Source of the DNA: Alphaproteobacteria bacterium
Lineage (GTDB): Bacteria; Pseudomonadota; Alphaproteobacteria; Rhodobacterales; Rhodobacteraceae
Assembly: GCA_003696705.1 (NCBI GenBank)
Contig: RFGD01000140.1
Coordinates: forward strand, 1-8,576
Reading direction: 5' to 3'
Length of the DNA stretch: 8,576 bases
Shown here: piece after piece, positions 1 to 6,760 of the stretch
Layout of the letters: each line of letters begins with the position of its first letter
How positions within the stretch are numbered: position 1 is the first letter of the stretch
Made by a program: the position numbers and the translations under genes
The notes under the pieces: model-generated
The model's database searches: none
Seen by the model: the letters and a program-made list of their open reading frames with translations, nothing else
What the model was told of the DNA's origin: nothing

Positions 1-272
1 CGCCCGCCTTCGCCCCGGTCATCCCCGACCGTCCTTTGCCGGCGCCAAAGCGCGTAGGCCGTCAGCAGAAGAAAGAAGCCAAGGGCCGGTAAAAGGACGA
101 TGTCCAGATAGCCGGTCAGCGCGGCAAGGCCGACCACCCCCAGAAGGCCGACAAGCACCGGCGTGAAACAGCAAAGCGCCGCGACGATGGTGCCGATGGC
201 GCCGATCACCAGAAGCCGATCCGCCTTGTCCTTCCCGGTCCCCTTTTCCCTTTCGGTCTCCGCTTCGTTCAT
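1..272 (-). CDS. merF: MerF-type mercuric ion transport protein, 3' end beyond the window
   Basis: Small inner-membrane protein that brings Hg(II) into the cytoplasm for reduction or handling. Ninety residues are visible with no stop before the left edge. After a charged N-terminus of about 20 residues there are two hydrophobic helices, roughly residues 20-49 and 54-74, joined by a short turn. The first carries the vicinal cysteine pair C34-C35 in the segment AALCCFTPVLVGLLGVVGL, and the second contains LTGYLDIVLLPALGFF. Both closely match remembered MerF sequences. The ATG at 272 was chosen because it puts both helices in frame and has CGGAG about 10 nt upstream. A GTG at 282 opens another frame that gives a non-hydrophobic arginine/histidine-rich product and was discarded. 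The gene is divergent from the merR-like gene and downstream of a 19-bp-spacer promoter. The second Cys pair usual near the MerF C-terminus is not seen in the visible part. The identification is strong, but the C-terminus is unknown. Confidence 0.88.
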   Translation of the reverse strand, partial: MNEAETEREKGTGKDKADRLLVIGAIGTIVAALCCFTPVLVGLLGVVGLAALTGYLDIVLLPALGFFLLLTAYALWRRQRTVGDDRGEGG

Positions 273-307
273 TGGCCTGCACTCCGTTCTCTCTCGGTTT
301 TCGGGCC

Positions 308-336
308 TTGTCGCAGCCCAGGGGGAAGGCTACGCT
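308..336 (+). promoter_or_regulatory. possible weak promoter for the merR-like gene
   Basis: TTGTCG (308-313) and TACGCT (331-336) are separated by 17 bp and point toward the merR-like gene. They overlap the divergent MerR-type promoter, as in many mer control regions where merR is autoregulated. The match to the sigma-70 consensus is poor, especially the -10, so this is only a candidate. Confidence 0.3.
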
Positions 337-357
337 CTGTAGTCGCTACAGGCTCAA
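327..357 (-). promoter_or_regulatory. MerR-type operator-promoter for merF
   Basis: Read on the minus strand, this has a -35 of TTGAGC (357-352) and a -10 of TAGCCT (332-327), separated by exactly 19 bp instead of the usual 17. The spacer contains a perfect dyad CTGTAG-CGA-CTACAG (337-351). An over-long spacer with a dyad inside it is the hallmark of promoters that MerR-family activators untwist on metal binding. It faces merF and would start transcription about 48 nt upstream of the merF ATG. Because it also lies in the merR leader, MerR bound here could repress its own gene. The elements are seen directly; the regulatory role is inferred from the family. Confidence 0.82.
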
Positions 358-371
358 GGGGGGAAATCGCG

Positions 372-794
372 ATGACGGCACGAAAGGCGCGGGCGCGCGC
401 ATTGCGCCGGTCCGACCTTGCGCGGGCAAGCGGATGTCACCCCGAGACCATCCGCTACTATGAACGGATCGGCATCATGCCGCCGCCGCCGCGCACGGAC
501 GCGAACCATCGCGCCTATGACGACACGCATGTGGCCCGGCTGCGCTTCGTGATGCGCGCTCGCGACCTCGGCTTCTCGCTTGACGAGATCCGAGAGCTCC
601 TGGCCCTTTTCGACGGCAAGGCGGGAAGCTGTGCCGACGTCCGCGAACTGGCGCTTCGCCATGTCGCGTCGGTGCGTGCGCGGGTGCGCGACCTCGAACG
701 GATCGCCGCGGTCCTGAGCGATACGGTGTCGCGATGCAGCGGCGAGGCCGTGCCCGAATGCGCCGTGATCGACGCGTTGCAGGGCGCGGACTAG
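372..794 (+). CDS. merR: MerR-family metal-responsive regulator, probably Hg(II)-sensing MerR
   Basis: Cytoplasmic DNA-binding regulator, 140 residues, in the usual 130-145 range. The N-terminal winged helix-turn-helix spans about residues 12-80: LARASGCHPETIRYYERIGI, then PPPPRTDANHRAY, then VARLRFVMRARDLGFSLDEI. A long dimerisation helix follows (about 89-121). Cysteines at 87, 122 and 130 match the metal-binding Cys triad of Hg(II) MerR (82, 117, 126 in Tn501 MerR). The first two have the same 35-residue separation. The C-terminal loop (CSGEAVPEC) has 7 residues between cysteines, one fewer than Tn501 MerR and the same as CueR. A Cys rather than Ser at position 87 argues against a Cu(I) sensor. 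The ATG at 372 follows a purine-rich AGGGGGG. Divergent from merF, with the shared operator in between. Hg(II) is the best guess; another thiophilic divalent metal is possible. The stop overlaps that of cbbR. Confidence 0.85.
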   Translation: MTARKARARALRRSDLARASGCHPETIRYYERIGIMPPPPRTDANHRAYDDTHVARLRFVMRARDLGFSLDEIRELLALFDGKAGSCADVRELALRHVASVRARVRDLERIAAVLSDTVSRCSGEAVPECAVIDALQGAD

Positions 795-1759
795 GCCGGC
801 GCCCGAGAGGCCCCGATGACGGGCAGGAACGTGCCGTCCATGGCGATGATCTCGTCCCACACCCGCCGGGCGGCGGGCCGCAATTCGGTATCGGCGCGAT
901 GGGCGAGATACCAGTTGCGCCGAATCGGAAGCCCCTCGACGTCAAGAACGGACAGCCACCCCGCCGCCGCCTCTTGCGCCACGGTGTGCAGAGAGATGAA
1001 GGCAATCCCCAGGCCCGCGATGACGGCCTGCTTTATCGTCTCGTTCGAGCCCATCTCCAATGCCCGGAGCCGACGCCGCGGCAGCGCCGCGGACAGGAAG
1101 GAAAGGGCGGCCGTCCGTGTGCCGGACCCTTCCTCCCGCAAGAGGACCGTTTCGGACCCGAGGGCCATCGGCGATATCCGTTTCGTCCGGGCAAGCGGGT
1201 GGTCAGGCGGCGCGATGATGCCGAGGGGATGGGGGCCCAGAACCCGCGCGGTCACCGCCGGCAGCCGGGGCGGACGGCCCATGATCATCAGGTCCACGCG
1301 CCGCTCCTCGAGCATCGCGATGGCCTCGGCGCGGTTCCCGAAGGCAAGGCGCAACTCGACGCCCGGAAAGCGTCCGCGCAGTTTCGCCACCAGCCGCGGC
1401 ACGAAATACTTTGCCGTCGACACCGCCCCAAGGCGGACCTGCCCGGCCTCCCCTGCGGTCAAAGCGCGCACCTCGCTCAGCGCGCCGTCGAGCTCGATCT
1501 CCATGCGACGCCCTGCCCGGCGCAGGATCTCGCCGGCTTCGGTCAGCTGAAGCGTGCCGCCGTCGCCGCGCTCGACGACGGCGGTGCCCGCAATTTCACC
1601 TAGTATTTTCAACTGGTTATGAACGGCCGGCGGGGTGATGCCCAGCTCCTCCGCGGCGCGGGCAAGGGTGCCTGTCCGGGCCATCGCCTCAAGCGCGCGC
1701 AACTGGCGGAGTGTCACGGACTGAAGCGCAGCGTTAGATTTTTCTGAAGATGTGTTCAT
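791..1759 (-). CDS. cbbR: LysR-type regulator of the Calvin cycle operon, CbbR
   Basis: LysR-family transcription factor of 322 residues that normally activates the divergent cbb operon in response to metabolites such as RuBP. The N-terminal winged HTH is at about residues 15-75, with TLRQLRALEAMARTGTLARA and AAEELGITPPAVHNQLKIL. The effector-binding domain follows, with family-typical pieces GAVSTAKYFVPRLVAKLRGRF, a D-LMIMGRPP segment, and LLREEGSGTR. These resemble CbbR more than a generic LysR, and the gene is divergent from cbbF, the standard cbbR position. The ATG at 1759 begins MNTSSEKSN and places the HTH as expected. An in-frame ATG at 1780 (MQENVKN) is a plausible alternative, and neither has a convincing ribosome-binding site. 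An upstream extension to 1909 would run into cbbF and is unlikely. The stop shares CTAG with the merR stop. Confidence 0.88.
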   Translation of the reverse strand: MNTSSEKSNAALQSVTLRQLRALEAMARTGTLARAAEELGITPPAVHNQLKILGEIAGTAVVERGDGGTLQLTEAGEILRRAGRRMEIELDGALSEVRALTAGEAGQVRLGAVSTAKYFVPRLVAKLRGRFPGVELRLAFGNRAEAIAMLEERRVDLMIMGRPPRLPAVTARVLGPHPLGIIAPPDHPLARTKRISPMALGSETVLLREEGSGTRTAALSFLSAALPRRRLRALEMGSNETIKQAVIAGLGIAFISLHTVAQEAAAGWLSVLDVEGLPIRRNWYLAHRADTELRPAARRVWDEIIAMDGTFLPVIGASRAPA

Positions 1760-1770
1760 GTTTTTAACAT
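1745..1770. promoter_or_regulatory. candidate CbbR-binding region with two small inverted repeats
   Basis: An AT-rich patch, unusual in this GC-rich window, covers the cbbR start and the gap toward cbbF. It contains TGAA-N6-TTCA (1745-1758), which also fits the TNA-N7/8-TNA pattern reported for CbbR sites (TGA-N8-TCA). Overlapping it is a perfect ATGTT-TTT-AACAT dyad (1758-1770). The cbbF operon promoter should lie in or just after this gap, but I found no convincing -35/-10 pair. The repeats are seen; that CbbR binds them is inference. Confidence 0.35.
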
Positions 1771-1827
1771 TTTCCTGCATGTCGTCAGATGTCAAGAACC
1801 GCCCGAGGCCGACGCGATGCCGGCCAC

Positions 1828-1834
1828 GGGAGGA
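1828..1834 (+). promoter_or_regulatory. ribosome-binding site that fixes the cbbF start
   Basis: GGGAGGA ends 8 nt before the ATG at 1843. It selects that start over an in-frame upstream ATG at 1789, which has no such site and would add 18 arginine/glycine-rich residues not typical of the family. Confidence 0.75.
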
Positions 1835-1842
1835 AATCGGAA

Positions 1843-2847
1843 ATGCAGAAAGCTGCCGCGCTAATTCGCGAAGCCGGTGCAGACGCCGCGCTTGCCGAAA
1901 CCATCGCAACCATGATGGCCGTCAGCGCCGATCTTGCCCACCGTATCGCCCGCGGGCCCCTGGGCGGCCCCCTGGGAACGGCGGTCGGCGCGAATGTCGA
2001 CGGTGATACCCAGAAGGCGCTCGATGTCGCCGCCGACGAGGCCTTCGCCGACGCCCTGAAATCGGCGCCGGTACGCTACTACGCCTCGGAAGAGCGGGAG
2101 GACGTCGTCGAGCTCAACCCCGCCGGCCGTTACGCGCTGGCCACCGATCCCCTCGACGGCTCTTCCAACATCGACGTCAACGTCTCGATCGGGACGATCT
2201 TCTCGATCTACGAGGCGGTCGACGATCCGAAGGCGAGCTTTCTTCGCCCGACAGACCAGCAGCTTGCCGCCGGCTATGTCATCTACGGGCCGCAGACGAT
2301 CCTTGTCCTGACGCTGGGCAAGGGCACGCTTCTTTACATCCTGGACCCCGACAGCCGCGAATACGTGCCGATCGGCAAGGCCGAGATCCCGCGCCAGACG
2401 CGTGAGTTCGCCATCAACGCCTCGAACTATCGCAGCTGGCTGCCGCCGATCCGTGCCTATATCGAGGACTGCATGGCCGGCGAGGAAGGCCCGCTCGGGC
2501 GGCGCTTCAACATGCGCTGGGTCGCCTCGCTGGTTGCCGAAACGCACCGCATCCTGTCGCGCGGCGGGATCTTCCTTTACCCGGCCGACGCCCGGAAGGG
2601 ATACGAGCGCGGACGCCTGCGGCTTCTCTATGAATGTGCCCCCATCGCCTTCCTGGTCGAACAGGCCGGCGGCAAGGCGACCGACGGCTACCAGCCGATC
2701 CTCGGCATGGTCCCCGAGGGCCTTCACGTCCGCGTTCCCTTCGTCTTCGGCTCGGCCGAGGAGGTGGACCGCGTCGCAGCCTATCACGACATGCCGGAAG
2801 AAGAGGTTTCGGGGCTGTTCGGCCATCGTGGCCTGTTTCGCAGCTGA
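1843..2847 (+). CDS. cbbF: fructose-1,6-bisphosphatase, class I (CbbF)
   Basis: Hydrolyses fructose 1,6-bisphosphate to fructose 6-phosphate, and in many CBB bacteria also sedoheptulose 1,7-bisphosphate, during RuBP regeneration in the cytoplasm. The protein has 334 residues, normal for class I FBPase. Diagnostic segments appear in order: YYASEE, with a Mg-binding acidic pair, at about 79-84; the catalytic metal site DPLDGSSNIDVNVSIGTIF from residue 102; EFAINASNYR in the middle; the substrate-binding FNMRWVASLVAETHRIL; GGIFLYPAD at 241-249; and GYERGRLRLLYECAPIAFLV followed by EQAGGKATDG near the C-terminus. All key acidic and Lys/Arg residues that I can place are present. It is the first gene of a plus-strand operon, divergent from cbbR and 21 bp before cbbP. 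The FBPase identity is certain; cbbF rather than a housekeeping fbp is inferred from context. Confidence 0.97.
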   Translation: MQKAAALIREAGADAALAETIATMMAVSADLAHRIARGPLGGPLGTAVGANVDGDTQKALDVAADEAFADALKSAPVRYYASEEREDVVELNPAGRYALATDPLDGSSNIDVNVSIGTIFSIYEAVDDPKASFLRPTDQQLAAGYVIYGPQTILVLTLGKGTLLYILDPDSREYVPIGKAEIPRQTREFAINASNYRSWLPPIRAYIEDCMAGEEGPLGRRFNMRWVASLVAETHRILSRGGIFLYPADARKGYERGRLRLLYECAPIAFLVEQAGGKATDGYQPILGMVPEGLHVRVPFVFGSAEEVDRVAAYHDMPEEEVSGLFGHRGLFRS

Positions 2848-2868
2848 CCGCGCCCGGAGGGAGAAGAC

Positions 2869-3744
2869 ATGAGCAAGAAACACCCCATCATCTCGGTCAC
2901 CGGGTCGTCCGGCGCCGGCACCTCGACGATCAAGAGCACGTTCGAACAGATCTTCCGCCGCGAAGGCGTCAACGCCGCTTTCATCGAGGGCGACGCCTTC
3001 CACCGCTACAACCGCGCCGAGATGCGCGAACAGCTCAAGCGCCGGACCGAGGAGGGCGACCACACGTTCTCGCACTTCTCGATCGACGCGAACATCCTGG
3101 ACGAGCTCGAGAAGATCTTCGACGAATACGGCCGGACCGGCCAGGGCCGGACGCGCCACTATGTCCACGACGCCGAAGAGTCCGAGAAATATGGCGTTCC
3201 CCCGGGCGAGTTCACCGACTGGGAGCCCTTCCCCGAAGGTTCGGATCTTCTGTTCTACGAGGGGCTGCACGGCGCGGTGAAGACCGACGAGATCGACATC
3301 GCCGGCAAGGTCGACCTCAAGATCGGCGTCGTTCCCGTCATCAATCTCGAGTGGATCCAGAAGATCCACCGTGACAAGGCCGCCCGCGGTTACACGACCG
3401 AGGCCGTCACCGACACGATCCTGCGGCGCATGCACGACTACGTGCACGTCATCTGCCCGCAGTTCTCGGAAACCGACATCAACTTCCAGCGCGTTCCGGT
3501 CGTCGATACCTCGAACCCGTTCATTGCCCGCTGGATCCCGACGGCGGACGAAAGCCTTGTCGTCATCCGTTTCAAGAACCCGCGGGGAATCGATTTCCCC
3601 TACCTTCTGTCGATGATCCACGACAGCTGGATGAGCCGCGCCAACTCGATCGTCGTTCCGGGCGGCAAGATGGACCTGGCAATGCAACTCATCTTCACCC
3701 CGATGGTCGAGCGGCTGGTCCGCGAATCGAAAAAGCTTGCCTGA
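2869..3744 (+). CDS. cbbP: phosphoribulokinase (CbbP)
   Basis: Phosphorylates ribulose 5-phosphate with ATP to ribulose 1,5-bisphosphate, the RuBisCO substrate; a CBB-specific enzyme. It has 291 residues, the length of the bacterial octameric type. The Walker A loop GSSGAGTST is at 12-20. The catalytic base D42 with H45 and R49 lies in EGDAFHRYNR. E131 sits in the Walker B region (LLFYEGLHG). K165, R168, D169 and R173 occur in the segment KIHRDKAARGYTTEAV. The numbering coincides with the well-studied Rhodobacter sphaeroides enzyme. The start ATG at 2869 follows GGAGGGAG. No regulatory Cys pair of the plant thioredoxin type is present in the P-loop region; bacterial enzymes of this type are usually NADH-activated. 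It lies between cbbF and cbbT with short gaps. Confidence 0.98.
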   Translation: MSKKHPIISVTGSSGAGTSTIKSTFEQIFRREGVNAAFIEGDAFHRYNRAEMREQLKRRTEEGDHTFSHFSIDANILDELEKIFDEYGRTGQGRTRHYVHDAEESEKYGVPPGEFTDWEPFPEGSDLLFYEGLHGAVKTDEIDIAGKVDLKIGVVPVINLEWIQKIHRDKAARGYTTEAVTDTILRRMHDYVHVICPQFSETDINFQRVPVVDTSNPFIARWIPTADESLVVIRFKNPRGIDFPYLLSMIHDSWMSRANSIVVPGGKMDLAMQLIFTPMVERLVRESKKLA

Positions 3745-3756
3745 GGGAGACGTGCG

Positions 3757-5745
3757 ATGAACAAGCCCGATACCTTCACCGCGGAAACCGAAAAGCTGAT
3801 GGCGAACGCCATCCGCGTCCTGGCGATGGATGCGGTGCAGGCGGCCAACTCGGGCCATCCCGGCATGCCGATGGGCATGGCCGACGTCGCCGCCGTCCTG
3901 TTCAACCGCTTCATGAAGATCGACCCGTCGGCCGACCGCTGGCCGGACCGCGACCGCTTCGTCCTGTCGGCGGGGCATGGTTCGATGCTGCTTTACGCCA
4001 TCAACCACATGCTCGGCTATGACGACATGGACATGGACCAGCTGCGCCACTTCCGCCAGCTGGGCTATCGCACCGCCGGCCACCCCGAATACGGGCACGC
4101 GAAGGGCATCGAGGTGACGACGGGCCCGCTTGGCCAGGGTCTTGCGACCTCGGTCGGCATGGCCCTGGCCGAGCGCATGCTGAACGCGCGCTTCGGCGAC
4201 GATCTGGTGGACCATTACACCTATGTCATCGCCGGTGACGGCTGCCTCATGGAAGGTGTCAGCCACGAGGCGATCGACCTTGCCGGCCACCTCGGCCTCG
4301 GGCGGCTCATCCTTCTGTGGGACGACAACGGCATCACCATCGACGGCTCGACCGAACTGTCGACCTCGATGAACCAGAAGCTTCGCTTTGCGGCCGCCGG
4401 CTGGCATGTCCTCCAGGTGGACGGCCACAACATGACCGAGATTGCCGACGCCATCGACGAGGCGCGCGCCGACCCGCGCCCGTCGCTGATCGCCTGCAAG
4501 ACGATCATCGGGTTCGGTGCCCCGAACAAGGCCGGGTCGCATGACGTGCACGGCGCGCCCCTGGGCCCCGACGAGATCGAGGCGGCGCGCAAGGCCCTTG
4601 GCTGGAACTATCCGCCGTTCGAGCTTCCCGACGAGGTCTACGAAGCCTGGCACAAGGTCGCCGAGCGCGGACGCGCGGCGCGCGAAGCCTGGGAAGAGCG
4701 GCTGGCCAGGTCCGACAAGCGGGCCGCTTTCGAGGCCTCTCACGGCCCCGTCCCCGCCGAGGCCCTGAACCGCGCCATGGCCGACTACAAGGCCCGCCTT
4801 GTCGCGGAAGCTCCGAAGGTCGCGACCCGGAAGGCGTCGGAAATGGCGCTCGAGGTCGTGAACGCGACGCTGCCGAACACCGTCGGCGGTTCGGCCGACC
4901 TTACCGGCTCGAACAACACGCGCACGAAGGGCATGAAGCCGGTCGTGCCGGGCGACTTCTCGGGCAACTACATTCACTACGGCATCCGCGAGTTCGGCAT
5001 GTCGGCGGCGATGAACGGTCTTGCGCTGCACGGCGGGTTCCGCCCCTATGGGGGCACCTTCCTGGTCTTCTCGGACTACGCCCGGCCGGCGATCCGACTG
5101 TCGGCGCTCATGGGGACCAATGTCGTCTACGTGATGACGCACGACTCGATCGGCCTTGGCGAGGATGGCCCCACGCACCAGCCCGTCGAGCATCTGGCAA
5201 GCCTTCGCGCCATGCCGAACCTGACGGTGATCCGGCCTGCGGATGTGGTCGAGACGGCCGAAGCCTGGGAGATCGCCGCCACGACCGACGGGACGCCCGT
5301 CATGCTGGTGCTCTCGCGCCAGGGGCTGCCGACCGTGCGCACCGAGGCCGGCGCCGAGAACCTGACGGCCCGCGGCGCCTATGTCCTTCGCGAGGCGGAC
5401 GGCCCGCGCGACGTCACCTTCATCGCCACCGGCTCTGAGGTCGAGATCGCGCTTCGTGCCGCCGACATCCTTGCCGCCGAGGGCCGCCGCGCGGCGGTCG
5501 TGTCGGCCCCGTCGTTCGAGCTTTTCACCGCGCAGCCGTCGGACTACCGTGCCGCCGTGCTCGGCGACGCGCCGCGCATCGGGATCGAAGCCGCCGTCCG
5601 GCAGGGCTGGGGCGTCGTGCTTCGGGACACCGACGGTTTCGTGGGCATGACCGGCTTTGGCGCCTCGGCGCCGGCGGCAGATCTTTATCGACACTTCAAC
5701 ATCACCCCCGAAGCTGCTGCAGAAGAAGCAAGAAAGCGACTTTAA
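3757..5745 (+). CDS. cbbT: transketolase (CbbT)
   Basis: Thiamine-diphosphate enzyme that moves two-carbon units between sugar phosphates in RuBP regeneration and the pentose phosphate pathway. It has 662 residues, typical for the family. NSGHPGMPMG at 31-40 carries the substrate/ThDP-contacting His34. The ThDP/metal motif begins GDGCLMEG at 160 and ends in WDDNGITIDG with N191. The pyrimidine-binding domain carries the ThDP-activating glutamate E412 in GIREFGMSAAMNGLALHGGF. The phosphate-binding segment DSIGLGEDGPTHQPVEHLAS and later VLSRQGLP are also present. The C-terminal domain is complete (ends EEARKRL). The start at 3757 is 7 nt after GAGGGAG, and that site overlaps the cbbP stop. The cbbG ribosome-binding site begins within the cbbT stop codon, so the genes are likely co-translated. 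Confidence 0.98.
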   Translation: MNKPDTFTAETEKLMANAIRVLAMDAVQAANSGHPGMPMGMADVAAVLFNRFMKIDPSADRWPDRDRFVLSAGHGSMLLYAINHMLGYDDMDMDQLRHFRQLGYRTAGHPEYGHAKGIEVTTGPLGQGLATSVGMALAERMLNARFGDDLVDHYTYVIAGDGCLMEGVSHEAIDLAGHLGLGRLILLWDDNGITIDGSTELSTSMNQKLRFAAAGWHVLQVDGHNMTEIADAIDEARADPRPSLIACKTIIGFGAPNKAGSHDVHGAPLGPDEIEAARKALGWNYPPFELPDEVYEAWHKVAERGRAAREAWEERLARSDKRAAFEASHGPVPAEALNRAMADYKARLVAEAPKVATRKASEMALEVVNATLPNTVGGSADLTGSNNTRTKGMKPVVPGDFSGNYIHYGIREFGMSAAMNGLALHGGFRPYGGTFLVFSDYARPAIRLSALMGTNVVYVMTHDSIGLGEDGPTHQPVEHLASLRAMPNLTVIRPADVVETAEAWEIAATTDGTPVMLVLSRQGLPTVRTEAGAENLTARGAYVLREADGPRDVTFIATGSEVEIALRAADILAAEGRRAAVVSAPSFELFTAQPSDYRAAVLGDAPRIGIEAAVRQGWGVVLRDTDGFVGMTGFGASAPAADLYRHFNITPEAAAEEARKRL

Positions 5746-5750
5746 GGAGA
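5744..5750 (+). promoter_or_regulatory. ribosome-binding site for cbbG overlapping the cbbT stop
   Basis: AAGGAGA shares its first two bases with the TAA stop of cbbT and ends 8 nt before the ATG at 5759. This decides the cbbG start: the same frame is open back into cbbT (to 5657), but that extension would lie before the Rossmann-fold start and has no family support. Confidence 0.75.
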
Positions 5751-5758
5751 CACGCGAA

Positions 5759-6760
5759 ATGACCATTCGGGTTGCCATCAACGGGTTCGGCCGCATCGGA
5801 CGCAACGTCTTGCGCGCCATTGTCGAGTCGGGCCGCAAGGACATCGAGGTCGTGGCCATCAACGACCTTGGCCCGGTCGAAACGAACGCGCACCTTCTGC
5901 GCTTCGATTCGGTCCACGGCCGCTTCCCGGCCGAAGTGAAGACCGGCGAAGACTGGATCGACGTCGGCTACGGCCCGATCAAGGTCACCGCCGTGCGCGA
6001 TCCGCGGGAACTGCCCTGGGACGGCGTCGACATCGCGATGGAATGCACCGGTATCTTCACCGCGCGCGAGAAGGCCGCCCTGCACCTCGAGAACGGTTCC
6101 AAGCGCGTGCTCGTTTCGGCCCCGGCCACGGGCGCCGACAAGACCATCGTCTACGGCGTCAACCACGACACGCTGACCGCGGACGATCTTGTGGTCTCGA
6201 ACGCCTCGTGCACGACGAACTGCCTGTCGCCGGTCGCGAAGGTCCTGAACGACACCATCGGCATCAAGCGCGGCTTCATGACCACGATCCACAGCTACAC
6301 GGGCGATCAGCCGACGCTCGACACGATGCACAAGGACCTTTACCGGGCCCGCGCGGCGGCGCTGTCGATGATCCCGACCTCGACCGGAGCCGCCCGTGCG
6401 GTGGGCCTTGTCCTGCCCGAGCTGAACGGCAAGCTTGACGGTGTCGCCATCCGTGTGCCGACCCCGAACGTGTCGGTCGTCGACCTGGTCTTCGAAGCGA
6501 CCCGCGACACGTCGGTCGACGAGATCAACGCGGCCATCCGCGCCGCCGCCGACGGGCCGATGAAGGGCATCCTTGGCTACACCGAGTTCAAGAACGTCTC
6601 GGTCGACTTCAACCACAACGCCCACTCGTCGATCTTCCACATGGACCAGACGAAGGTGATGGAAGGCACGATGTGCCGGATCCTGAGCTGGTATGACAAC
6701 GAGTGGGGCTTCTCGAACCGCATGGCCGACACGGCCGTCGAAATGGGCAAGTACCTCTGA
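5759..6760 (+). CDS. cbbG: glyceraldehyde-3-phosphate dehydrogenase (CbbG / Gap)
   Basis: Catalyses reversible conversion of 1,3-bisphosphoglycerate to glyceraldehyde 3-phosphate; in this operon the reductive direction is expected. It has 333 residues, the family norm. The Rossmann motif INGFGRIGR is at 7-15. Asp36 in VVAINDLG is an acidic residue at the end of the second strand, which favours NAD(H) over NADP(H). The active-site SNASCTTNCLSP contains catalytic Cys151, and His178 is in TTIHSYTGDQ. The segments ARAAALSMIPTSTGAARAVG, RVPTPNVSVVDL and the C-terminal SWYDNEWGFSNRM are all as expected. No C-terminal CP12-like extension with regulatory cysteines, as in plant GapB, is present. The stop TGA overlaps the ATG of the next gene by one base, so the PGK-like protein is probably translated by coupling to this gene. 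Confidence 0.97.
   Translation: MTIRVAINGFGRIGRNVLRAIVESGRKDIEVVAINDLGPVETNAHLLRFDSVHGRFPAEVKTGEDWIDVGYGPIKVTAVRDPRELPWDGVDIAMECTGIFTAREKAALHLENGSKRVLVSAPATGADKTIVYGVNHDTLTADDLVVSNASCTTNCLSPVAKVLNDTIGIKRGFMTTIHSYTGDQPTLDTMHKDLYRARAAALSMIPTSTGAARAVGLVLPELNGKLDGVAIRVPTPNVSVVDLVFEATRDTSVDEINAAIRAAADGPMKGILGYTEFKNVSVDFNHNAHSSIFHMDQTKVMEGTMCRILSWYDNEWGFSNRMADTAVEMGKYL

Noticed and set aside
19..282. Minus-strand frame from a GTG at 282 giving an arginine/histidine-rich 87-residue product
   Set aside because: It is the wrong frame for this strand: the frame from 272 gives a clear two-helix MerF with a Cys pair.
1789..1842. Upstream ATG at 1789 as the cbbF start
   Set aside because: It has no ribosome-binding site and adds an atypical basic extension; GGGAGGA precedes the ATG at 1843.
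1940..1985. GC-rich near-repeat in cbbF (two copies of a GGCCCCCTGGG-like unit)
   Set aside because: It encodes the short repeat GPLGGPLG within cbbF. The copies are imperfect and few, so chance and codon bias explain it.
1861..5862. A 1333-codon open frame on the minus strand across cbbF, cbbP and cbbT
   Set aside because: It is antisense to three certain genes whose G/C-biased third positions suppress stop codons on the opposite strand. The product is low-complexity, rich in D, R, G, V and H, with no recognisable domain.
5702..6640. Open minus-strand frame opposite cbbG
   Set aside because: It is a composition shadow of a certain GAPDH gene; the product has no recognisable motif.
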